Part shown: piece by piece, positions 11,738 to 23,700 of the stretch
Layout: every line of letters begins with the position of its first letter
How positions within the stretch are numbered: the first letter of the stretch is position 1
Source of the DNA: Odiellus spinosus
Taxonomy: Eukaryota > Arthropoda > Arachnida > Opiliones > Phalangiidae
Reading direction: 5' to 3'
NCBI GenBank assembly: GCA_963920705.1
Contig: OY987233.1
Coordinates: 15,487,459-15,551,458 of the forward strand
Length of the DNA stretch: 64,000 nt
Program-made: the position numbers and the translations under genes
Notes under the pieces: model-generated
Told to the model about the DNA's origin: nothing
What the model saw: only the letters and a program-made list of their open reading frames with translations
Database searches by the model: none

Positions 11738-12098
11738 CTATACCTCTTAGTTGACGCCTTCTTTAGAAACTTCGGATATATGCCGTAGTTTATTTTTTAA
11801 ACGTAATTAACGATCATTTTTGTAGGAAAGGTAGGACTTTCGGGATTAAGTAGTTTTACGAAACAGGCCGCGCGAAAGTAACCGTATCATTGTTGCCAGA
11901 ACGCGCGAGAATAAACTGTAGGCTCACTGTAGGCTCTTGATGACGTAGTATTGGGGGGAATTTTTATTCTAAAAATTTCGAAAATGGCGATTATAAAATA
12001 TATTTTTTTACTGTCGCGGTAATTTTGTTCTATGACAAATGTATGTATATATTGAATCGTTTTTAGTTTATGAAAAATCCATTACAGCCTCACTTTAA
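11738..12098 (-). mobile_element. Family A MITE, inverted, right end intact
   Basis: The minus orientation shows the internal blocks in reverse (GATTAAGTA, GGCCGCGCGAAAG, AAAATGGCGATTATAAAAT). It ends ACAGCCTCACTTTAA with TTAA at 12095-12098. The other terminus is lost near 11738. Confidence 0.8.
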
Positions 12099-13642
12099 GC
12101 TGGAAACTTCAAACATAACGTTAACAAGATACCATAAGGATTAAAAATTATTATTAAAATAATTTTGAATTTAAAAACATGGAATTTTTTTAATTATGGT
12201 TGAATTATTTTTGTGATATGTTCAACGTTGGGTTCTCTTAAACTACATTTATATCTAATAAATTTAAAGGACCATAACTTGGTTATCCCCTTAAAAATTC
12301 TTAAACTTTAATAAATCCTAAATTTCTGATATTTGAAATTCCAATAAGAAACCTTTTTTTTTTTTTCCTGTGGTATCCAACGACAATTTAACTCAGAAAC
12401 TTTTTGAAAATGAAAACCAACTTTTTGATTATAGAAATATGTATTATCAAGATAACGTGACGTTAGAATTGGTGCTGGGTTAGGATTTCGACAAAAGTCT
12501 TGTGACCGAGAATAAAAATATATTTCAATAGAAATTCCCACAAAAAATAAAAATTAAGTCTAGTTTCAGATCACTCTTAATTTTCACCTCTTACAAACTT
12601 ATGACGCTCTTATTTAACTGTACGACGTTACCCTTGGGGTCAAAGGTAACTTACTTTGTAAGTAGTGAAACTAAAAACGGATTCCAACAGAATTTTTTTA
12701 TCACTTGAAGTTCTAAGAATTCTAAAGTTGTTTCAGTTTGGAAAGTTAGTTCATGAAACTATATTGAATTTAATATAAACTCAAATCAGGATAGCTTTTG
12801 CTTTAACTGAGTTTTAACAATGAGATATGATATTTGAGATATTTTGAGTAGTGGAGGCCAAACTAAAGTGGTTAAATTTAACTTTATATTTTTAGTTTTA
12901 GTCTTGAAATCCCGTTGTATAATACATGCTTTTATTGGGATATTGGATCATTTTAAGACTGCTCAGCGTTATATATTATTTAAGTAAATTTTTAAAACAT
13001 CGTGCTGGGATAGGTTAACTTGGATTATCGTTAAATATATTTAATTAATTAAACTTAATTAAAATTAGTTCAAAGTTTCATTTAATATTATATTATTAAT
13101 AATTATTAAATTAAAAAAAAATTTAAATCGTCCAAAAACATTTCTATCTAAAAATATTTAATTCTAAAACTTTAAATATTAAAAGTATTATAATTAATAA
13201 AAAATACTATTGTAATATTATTTAACCATATGGTTAAATCAGTAATTGTGTCGTCATGAATGGACATTGCCCATAATTTTAGGCAATTTTCTTTTTATAA
13301 TTATATTAAAAGTTTAAGTTAAGCGATATGTAACTAATCTTTACGTAACCAAGATGGAGTCTTTAAGTTGCATTTATAAAATTCACGAAGGCCTTTTTTG
13401 GTTGCATCTTGCATGTCTTAAAAAAGTAGCAAAGGCTTAGCTGCAATTATTGGTTAGAATACTACACCTTGTTCGACATAGGGCTGTTAACAACGGATAT
13501 CTATCTATATAAATTTTGCCATTAAAAGCTAAATAGTACCCATTCTAAATGACCCTATACTTTTTAATTCGCTACAGACTGGTTAGTTTTAACATAACCA
13601 TTGTTTTCCTCTATACTTATGAAGTTATCAAACTATTGCAGC
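12099..13642. other. Intergenic stretch without recognised features
   Basis: Very AT-rich. The minus frame at 12308-12541 (77 aa) contains a lysine run from a poly(T) tract and has no domain signal. I found no support for a gene. Confidence 0.5.
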
Positions 13643-14301
13643 TTAAAGGAAGACTATTAACTGAAAATTCCATTATATTTTTTAATTTTTCCCTGGTTTT
13701 TAGTAATTTGATTAAATTCTTGAATTTATTCACAATTTTTGATTTAATTATTTCAATTAGAAAATAATATTTTTCAGGCCTACCACTGGGTTTATATTTT
13801 AATGAAGTGTCTTTTCGACCAATCAGAGGTTAGATTCTATCCTATTTATAATATAGGATGATTTGGATAGTAAGGAGCTCTTAGAGATTCATTTGGTGTA
13901 TTAGTCGTATGCTTTTCCGTCAATTTAATTAAAGAAAACTGACGAAAAGCTAATAAATTGTAAAAATAAATGACCATATTTGCACTAAGCCTAATTTTGA
14001 AATTGTAGAAAATGAAATTGAAAAAGAAAGCCAGCAAAATGTCACGGAATCGTGCCTCGCGCGTTACGAAACAATTTATATTTCAATTCGAAATACCGCG
14101 AAATACCACTATTTTTTAACTTGACTGCTGATTGGTCGAAAAGTCACTGCAGCGAAATTCAAACATCGTTTAAAATATGAAACTTTAAAAATATTTACTG
14201 ATAGAATAACCTCAAAAATCATGAAAAAATTTAGTGGGGCATATTTTTACATAAGGAACCAGAAAAAAAAAACTTATTTTCAGCTAATAGTATCCCTTTA
14301 A
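13643..14301. mobile_element. Family I MITE, 659 bp, TTAA-flanked
   Basis: The left end TTAA-AGGAAGACTATTAACTG mirrors the right end (GCTAATAGTATCCCT-TTAA). Internal landmarks (CCACTGGGTTTATATTTTAA, GACCAATCAGAGG, GCCTAATTTTGAA, TTTTTACATAAGGAACCA) recur in the same order in the copy at 36040-36661. It lies 275 bp beyond the transporter stop codon. The frames at 13549-13767 and 13846-14037 lie in or across it and are not genes. Confidence 0.85.
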
Positions 14302-14404
14302 CCAAAGTGTGGTCCTTCCCTAGTGAATTATACATCAAAATACGTGTTAAAAACCCAAGCTTGGTTACCTATATAATTGGAAAAGTTACTTGATTTAGTA
14401 TACG

Positions 14405-14410
14405 TTTAAT
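14405..14410 (-). terminator. Candidate ATTAAA polyadenylation signal
   Basis: On the minus strand ATTAAA occurs 166 nt after the transporter stop codon. It is the best match to the AATAAA class that I see between the stop and the family I element. No cleavage site can be assigned. Confidence 0.25.
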
Positions 14411-14575
14411 TTTCGTAATTATTATAATATATCTCATAGATTTTTTTTTTTCCGTCGTAGTTTTGGAAGATCAAAGCACCTTATAATGTAATATTTTTTA
14501 CCTTAAGTCTTTCGTAATATATAAAATTATTTCCTCACCGGAAACGGAAGTAGTAATTACGGTAAGCGGAAATAG

Positions 14576-14739
14576 TTACGTCGCCGTACTAGTTCCGTTT
14601 TGTATTCGTTCCTCGGCTTTGGCGTTAAATTTCCTCATGAAGTACGGTTCGAGTAACCAAAGGAAAGATAGGAAAACAGCCACTGATCCAATGGCGTAAT
14701 ATAAGTTGTCGTAAGCTCCATGAGTGTCCCGGAAGAAGC
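14576..14739 (-). CDS. MCT-like gene, exon 6 (TM12, C-terminus, stop)
   Basis: The acceptor AG is at 14741-14740 after a TTAATTTAG tract. It encodes residues 556-609. GFFRDTHGAYDN is the usual MCT linker (Gly-x2-x-Asp-x-x-Gly-x-Tyr) before TM12, then YYAIGSVAVFLSFLWLLEPY and a short basic/polar tail ending in TAA at 14578-14576. It joins in phase 1 to the Gly codon split at the exon 5 donor. It lies 18.7 kb from exon 5, so a pipeline could easily miss it. Without it the protein would stop inside intron 5 and lack TM12. Confidence 0.92.
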
Positions 14740-17700
14740 CTAAATTAATTACAAAGGAAAAGTCTCGTTAGAAAATTAGATTAATATTCGAATAGAGCGT
14801 GAAAAGATCTTCAAAATAAGATCTTAAACTTTAAAATTGGGTTATTAGTAACGAAATTAGGAATATTTGAACTAATAAGTATCGCATGTGAAATTTATAA
14901 ATATGGATTTCATTGGAAACTTTATATTTGGTTAATATCAAGTCGTCGAATTTAATAAGGTTTATATTCGGATAGTTCGTAAAAATATCTCCAAAATAAG
15001 ATATTATTCTTTAAAATTGGGTTACTTGTAACAAATTACGAATTTTTAAAATTTTGAAGTGTATGAAATACACTTTATAATATATGCTAAATTCCAGTGA
15101 AAACTGCGTTTTAAATTAAAAGTATTGAATCTAAAATAATTCAATATTTGGAAAAGTTAAGGAAATTAAAAAGAAAATTATAACAAAGTATGCATTGTAC
15201 ATGGAATTTGGGAAAATTGGTTAAAGGGTCAGGAATTATTCTTGGAGTTTCAATTATTTTCAAAAAAATTTCGAGGATTATTCGTGAAATATTGAAAAAT
15301 AGGTAAAACTTTCAAGGATTATTCGTGAAATATTGAAAAATAGGTAAACATTTCAAGGATTATTCGTGAAATTTGGGAAATAGGTTCAAATGTCATGAAT
15401 TATTCAAGGAATTTGGGAAAAGTTCAAGAATTATTCATGAAATTAGGAAAAATAGTTAAATTTAAAATTTAATTCATGGAATTTGTGAAAGATATCCCCA
15501 AATGTTTAGAAATATCCATGACATTTGGGTTTATTCAGAAAATATAAGAAATAGGGCAAATTATATAGAATTATAGTCGTGTCATATGCCCTTTAGATAA
15601 AAAACAACGTAAATCGTTATTTGCTAATTAAAAAAGCATTAAGCTTGTAGGCCATCAGTGTATTACTAGTATTATTACAACTGCTAATGGGTTAGGAGGA
15701 CCATTACCAATTTTCAAACCACCTCCCATACATCCCAGCGCAAAGAGATTATATTCATATACCTTACAATGTTAGCTCCGAAATTACACTCGGCTCTATT
15801 TATTCCGGTCTTGATTGTACGAAATTCAAATGGGTGAAAGGATTAAAAAGTTCGCTATAGTGCTGCGAAGTAATCTTCTAGATGGCCTCGCCAAACGAAT
15901 AAGCCTTGCCTATATCTTATAAATAAATGCACTTAGCGAATTTCGTTTGCTATCACGAAGGTACCACCAGGAGTTTGTAAGAGCCCTCCTTTTAAGAGAT
16001 TTTGACCTAATTTGTCTCATTTTGAAGCTCTTTGAGTTCTACCAAAAGCCTATTATTTTATTCCATAAAAGTAAACAGCGCCCCGTTAGCTTAATACTAT
16101 CTATCAGCGAAGGTCATATCTCATCACTTAAAAAAATAGCCAAAAAAAGTCATCACCCCTGTTTTGCTCGAGTGATTTGGATTTTTCCTCGATATTTTCA
16201 GTCGTGAGAGAGGGACGGAATTTAGGCGGGCCGCGCTTGGCTATATTGTCTTCCCTCCCAACTTCGGAATTTCTCCAAAGAGTGGCGCTTCCGGCCGCTA
16301 GAGTGCCTCGAATCAGAATCTGCCTGTACACATACCTGAACCTTTGCTGATAGTATTAATCTACGGGGCCTTGCCTATTTCTTATAAATAAATGGCGTTT
16401 AGCGTAAATGAGTTCGAGTATCTATTTCGTTTGCTATCACTAGGGTACCACCAGGAGTTTATAATAATCCTCTTTTAGTAGATTTTGACCTAATTTGTTT
16501 TTGAGTTCTACTAGAATCTCTGGTTTAAAGAGAGGGTCAAGAGGAAAATGAAGTAATTTTTTTATTGATTCTATTTCATTATGAAAATCCGGAAATGTAC
16601 TTGTCTGAATTGTGCAAAAAAATCGGAAAAGATTCCGAGTTTACGCATTGAATTAAAAGAAGATTGGTTGCCGACTTATAATTTTGGCATTTTGAACCTA
16701 TAATACCTATTATTTGTTGTGGGCTGAGAGCCCTGGAAGAACCTCCGACCAATCAAAAGACTCCCCCTGGGCCTTTGGCTTCGTAAAATATCCGCTGTTG
16801 TACGTTTCCGTTTGCGCGATTGAAATTAAGAGTGGGGAATGCCGCAGCACGTGTCGCGGGGATTTTATTAAGCCTAAAATACAGGAACGTCTTTTGATTA
16901 GTCGAGAGGTTCTCCTTTTTATTCAATTTGTCAAAATCGGAAAGTCTCCGTTTTTTTTCTTCTTCACAATTCAGACAAATACATTTCCTGAATATTTTAC
17001 TATATTCAAAGGCGTCTTATTTTTAGAAGCAACATCAATAAATAAATCATTTAATTTTCCTCTTGATCTTCCCTTTAAAAATGTCTAAAGTCAATACTGC
17101 GCCATCAAATGACGCGGCGTTGTTGCAAAAATTGATTTCTTACACATACCGTATAGAAATAAGCGTTATCCTTTTCTACTCTACTAGATCACGTTCATGT
17201 CTCAGTTTAGAAATTAAATCCAAGCTAGATTATGATGAGAAACATCAAAAGTTTGTTTTAAATCATAGAGAAGTGTCAACTTTTCAATAATTACTCATGT
17301 TTGGCGTCTTTAAGGACGTGTTAATGTAATTTTTCATGTCCGAGCCACTCAAATGGTTAAGGGAATCATGAGAAACATTGGAATTTTCTGATTATCATTA
17401 GTGTAGTGTTTGAAACGTTTTGAAAAAGATTGAATTCCGCATTTAAAATAATTGAAATGCAAAATACAAGTCTCGTGAATATCGGTAAATTACCGTGAGA
17501 GGGTAAATTACGCGGTAATTTCTAAACTTATAGTAATTAATACAAGATTACTAATAAATAAATAGTATTACATATTTGGCTTCCCTTATAGGAGTGTCCA
17601 AACCCTAAAATTATATAAGCATCTTTGGAAATGTCTTTTCCGTCGCGAATGTTAACGTATCTGCGACGAATCCTAGCGTCGACAAGCTAGACGACCCTGT

Positions 17701-20700
17701 TAATTTCAGGGGCAACACGTGACTTGTTTAGGCGATTACTAGCATCCACTCCTTTTTGACAATATTAGAAGGCATTAGGCACCAAGCCTCGGTCGATACT
17801 AAGCTACAGTTAGGGTTACTGAAATGTGAGCTGGACATTCCTTTGATACGTAGACGCGAGAATACGATATTTCGACGAAAGAGCCGTTTTAGTTATGAGT
17901 TGTAAAGTGTCTTAACTCCAAATTTAACGGGTACGTCTACGTGTACGAGATGCATTTAGTTTTATTTAAAATGTTTCATATTTACGATAAATAATTAAAT
18001 AAAATTATAGTTAAACAGTTAAATTAATTTGATTTTTTTATATATCTTGAAGTAGTGTTAAATATAATTTAATTTGATTTATTATTTTGGTTAAATTAAA
18101 TTGTTAAATTAATTTGAATGTTAAATTGAGTAATTTAAATTATTTATTTAAGATATTGTTTAATTCATTTGAATTTATTATTTAGGTAATCATCATTACT
18201 CTTTGGATTTAATAATTATTGAGTTTTAATAATTACAATTTAGATTAAATTTATTTGAAATTGAATCATAATTACAATTTACATTAAATTCAATTGAGTT
18301 TTAATTATATTAATTACAATTTAGATCAAATTAATTTGAATTTGAATCATAGTAATTACAGTTTAGATTAAATTTGTTGGAAATTCGATGAATCTTACAA
18401 TTTAGATTAAATTTATTTGAAATTCAATCATAATTACAATTTAGATTAAATTTATTTGAAATTCAATCATAATTACAATTTAGATTAAATTTATTTGAAA
18501 TTCAATCATAATTACAATTTAGATTCCATTATTTTTAATTTCAATCCGAAATAGAATAATCATAAAAGTTGTAGTTGACCCGTATTATCCCGTAGTATCG
18601 TTATAAATTTTGCAACGTCTGCTTAATCTCATTCGGGTGTGGGATTAAATAGCGCGCAGTTACCATCTGGGAATATGAACTCGAAAAGAGCCGACAAAAG
18701 GACCATTTTGAATTATTATTCGAACACCAAATGTGTTAACTAGTACAAAAGAATCCAGTGGGCCAGATTAAAGTGAGGTTGTCATGGGTTTTTCACGAGT
18801 TTAAAAATAATTTTGAGTAGCATTTTCGTAATCATCGTTATAAAACGATTCATAGAAAACTTGCCGCAACAGAGAGACTACATATTATCAGAGGTATATG
18901 AAAGCCCCTATACTACCAATGCTAAAAATCACGAACAACAAGAGCCCGCTGCTGACTATCTAGGCCACTAGCTCGCGCTGGACTTCTCAATGTCGCTACT
19001 CTAGTAAATGGTCTTTGTATAAACAAGACGGCTCGATTTGTGTTTAGAACTTCCTGTCTCAGGAGTCAGGCTGTCTGTTAAAATGGAGTCGAAGGTTGAC
19101 TTCAGCTCGCAAGTTCCGGAAGTGCGCGTAGGGAAAATTTAGTGAGGTTCAAAATGGTGTAACTATTTTTTGGGAGTAAAGCCGGTGTGTCGATCCGCCG
19201 CGATTTACGCCGGGCACTTGTTGTTCATCGATTTTGCCTACCTTTCATACTTCCCCCCCCCCCCGAAGGCGATTATTATATACCTCTGATATTATAATTA
19301 ATTAATTCTGGCTGGCACAGTTAATACGCTTGCTTTAGCGCAGTACTTTTTGGGATTTGCGTTTGATACCCAAGGTCTTAGGCATCAAATGCCGATATAA
19401 TTCTGATTCTTATTAGTCAATCGATAAAAATAACTAGATTTTCCTTTTCACCTTCCCTTTTAATATGACTTGCATAGATTTTCTAAGTTTCGCGGTACAT
19501 AATAATAACTCGTAATTAAATTTTATTAGGATTCTTATTGTCTTGGCTAACAAGGCGTAACGAAATATTTTTAATTTTAAAATTTAAATTTAAATTAATG
19601 TTTGCAGTATATAAAAGTAGCGATAGAGTTATATTGTAATTATTATTTAAATTAGGACTTATTTCTATTTTAAATAATTTCAATAATAAATTAATTTTAA
19701 GGATAAGCTGGACTATAGGGGTTTTAGATGTAATGCTTTTTGAATGCACCCCTGTAGATGTGTTTCACTATCGGTACATCAATGTTTTAGGAAAAAATGA
19801 ACATTATCTTGTTTATTAAAGTAATTAGATTTAAATACATTTAAAAGTAATCGTTGATGCCTTAATTTTTGGTAAACGTTAAAGTGAGACTGTCACCATT
19901 TTTTTCTAATGTATATGGATTTTTTTTATTTTAATCTTACTACCGATTGATTCGTTAGCAAGAAACTTCAAAATGAAAATGTCTAAAATATTTCGGCCAT
20001 TTCTATTCCGATATATGACGTAGTTTATTTCTGGAACGTAATTAACGATAATTTTCTTACAAAAGGTAGTTGTCTTTCTGAATTAAGTACTTTTACAAAA
20101 AAGACCGCGCGAAAGCGACCTTATCACGCCCGTAAATCAACTGAACATATTGATAACGTAGTTTTGCGTGGAGTTTTTGGTGATAGCGTCACTTTAATGA
20201 AATTAGATTAGAAAGTATTTTCTTAGAATCGAGTAAGAATAAATTATCGACTTATTCGATTGAAACGAGCGACCTGAGACAACCCTGCCTTCCTATGTAC
20301 TAAAAACGTATAGATTATATAAATATCGTCTTTATACTAATAATACCTTGTTGTCACGCGCTGAAATTTCGCCCAAAATGCTTCAATTATCGAGAAACCC
20401 TTTCGCTGCTAATATATTTTGTTCAAACCTAAGTGTTTCATTTTGAAATGTGAATTCAATAAGGGTTAACCCGCAAACAAGGCTATTAACAATACACGAT
20501 CTTACGCCTTTGACAATGTTAAACCTTTCACCATGAATAGAATAAAAGCTTGAAATTAGTAATCAATAATTTTCGGAGCTTCTATATTAGACCTTAAAGG
20601 TGAGATGAAATGAAAACCGTATTTTTAAGTTATTCCTAGGCCTATTTTGGTCTAGATCATAATTTTAAAGAATTTAATCATGAGTTATAATAATTTTTAT

Positions 20701-23700
20701 GATTACACGAATTTTATAAAGTTCTAAATCGGTAATTAACCCCTTTAAATTACCAGATTAACGGTAATGTAAAATTACCAAAACTTTTTGGATTAAAAGT
20801 GATCAAATTGCTAAAACAAAAGGTCAAAGTTTATCGTTTTAAATCGTCTGGAGCCTAATTTTTAATAGTTATACGTGTTTGTAGTCGTTAAGGACATCTT
20901 AATGTCATTTTTATTGTCCTAATCACTTTGCCCTATCAATTTAAAGTCAAATGATCAAGGTAATCATGAAAAACATTGCGTTTTTCACAAGTATAATGTT
21001 ATTTAGTCAGAAATAAGAATTTTGAATATTTGAAAGACGAATTCCTTATTTAAAGTAACATAAATCGTAATACAAATCATTAAATTACCACGTAAGTTAC
21101 AAATTTTCAGAATTACAGTAATTTTCGAACTTTATTTATTAATAAAGTTAAATTCTAGTTCATTCTCCTTTTAATCGTAGTCTTGGTACTAATTAGAGCG
21201 ATGCTAGTTTTCTATTGGTTGGCTAAGTTAATTCCTCACTGCTTCCACTCTTCCACTAACCCCTTCTCAATGTCAGACTATGGCGTGTTATCTTTTGAAA
21301 CTATAAATTAAAATAAACCCCCACTGATATTAGAAGCTAAGGTTTAAGTGATATCGAGGTAAATGATGACAGGCTTAAAATCAATATTATAAATATAAAT
21401 TATTTTAGGAATTTTTCCTAAAATATTTCGCGTATATTAATTTAAATGTTTAGACAAGAGAATCTTTAATTTTATCCAAAGTTTATATACAAGGTGTATA
21501 ATGAACTATTTTAAATCACATTTGATAGTACAATTTCTGTCGCCTTCAAATAGACACGCAACCAGAATTGATTCTTGGGCCTTGTCAAATAGATGATATT
21601 ATAAAAGAAGTTGTGGGTACGACAACTTGTTCGAATGTTGCTAACTACGTCACGAAATCACGTGGCGTTATTTCCTTTTTCATAAAACGCTAGGGGTCAG
21701 AGGGCTCAGAAGTCACTTGGGAGAGACCCGACCTTGAGAGCTGACACGGATATAGAAAAAATAAGCTTAAGAAATGCTCGGTGCTCACGAGCGCTTTGAG
21801 TTTTACAAGCTATTACGTAGCTGATGACGTCGACAGCAACATGCCCTAAGTAAACTCCTCTTCTTTCATGATAGTAACTATTAATCTCGCGCCAAACTGG
21901 CGAATTTAAATTCTTGGCTGTTTTTCATACGTCGTGACGTCAGTTTTACTTTAATTTCAATGTGCTTCATAGAATAACGAAATAAATCGGCTTATCCAAT
22001 CAGGAAGAATCTTCTAAATTAGGTCATAAAAAGCTCAAATTTGAAAATTCCAATAGTATTCGACTTCAACCCTGATTAAACGTGATTTGACGTAAAAGTA
22101 TGATTTTTGGCCAAAATTCTTGATTGAAAACGCGCCTTAAGCCTTACTAAGTAAATTATCACCGTGACACTACCCCTTTAATAATAATTTTTGGCAGATA
22201 ATAGAAAGACAATTTCGTAAAACCAATTTCAATTTCATCAACCATAAACTACAACCCAAAAATCAAACAAAACTTTTTTTGTAGAAAAGAAAAAAAATTT
22301 CCTTCTTCGACACAGCTAGGACTTCTTTGCGAATTTAGCTGCGAGGTAAAAACGAGGTTTATATTTCAGGCAAAGGCAAGGCGAAGCACAAGGCGCGAGG
22401 GATGGAGGTAGGAAAATGCAATAATTCTCTAATATCATATCTGCGGGGGGAACTTTGGGGAAAGTAGGGGGGGGGCTTGTCCCCCCTCAAAGTCCCGGGG
22501 GCTGTACCGAATAACGTTCAGCCAGAGAGAAAATAGCGCGGTACGACGAACAAAAAGAATATAAAGCTTCCTCTAAATTATCCTTCCATGGGGCCAACCA
22601 TAACCCAACCTAACGTCATCGAGATGAACTAAAAGACAAAATGTATTAACTACGATTTACTGGTTTTTTGCCATTTTGGGCTTTAAGGAATAGTCTTAAT
22701 CTAGTTTTACTAACACATTCCAATAGAACCAGATGAGATCTACAGCATAAGACTAATTACGTCAAAATCGGACCATAATTAACAAAGTTATTAATTTTTA
22801 AAGTTTACTAAACAGTCATTTGATTTTGGATCAAATCAATTTTACTATTTATAATCAATTAAAATGGTTTAAATTAACGTAAAGAGTTAGATAATAATAC
22901 ATTCTGATAGATCTTAATGAGAGCTACAGAAAAGGGCCAATTACCTCAAAATCGGACCATAATTAACAAAGTTATTAATTTTTAAAATTTACTAAATCGT
23001 AATTTTATTCCGAATTATACCCATTATATTATTAATAATTTAAAATAGATTTCAAATTTACACTTTGAAATTAACTACATAATCTAGTACATAATAAAGA
23101 GCCCTACAAATTAAGGGCAAATACGTCAAAATTGGTCAAAAATGAACAAAGTTATTAATTGTTAAAGTTGATTAAAGCTTCGTCGATTACTGATAAGTAA
23201 CTTTTTAACCAATTATTTTAAAAAATAATCTGATCGGAATTGTCACGTGACTCCAATTTTACTGACTGCTTCACTTTAAGGCGAGACTAACCCTTTTGTA
23301 ACAAAAATTGAACTTAGAATCCAGTTGTGAAAATAAAAATTTGAGATCACTCTTGCTGAAATCCGATAATGTTCAAGTTATGATATTTTGGCTGTATTTT
23401 GGAGGTCCATAAAAGCCGAGAGGCTCTTTCGCCAAAAATTCCTATCATATTTTTCCCACTATTTGCTAGCTCGAAACTCCCCTAGCAGCTAATGTCGAAG
23501 AATCGCCAAGGCCCGAGCATAGCCTTGTATAGCGATGTAAGGCGAGACGTCAAGCAAAATTGTAGGGGCGCCCTAGAAAGGTTCGAAATATTTTACCTGA
23601 AGCTAGGTTTTTTTTTATCACCAAGATAATAGCTTTTGGGCCCATTGTATTGAAGCTTCGAAACAAAAGACGCCTTTCACACGATCCAAGTCACTCTAGC

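Noticed and set aside
16714-17290. 124-aa and 75-aa plus-strand frames
   Set aside because: They run across a family G foldback element and AT-rich flank, with no domain and no splice context.
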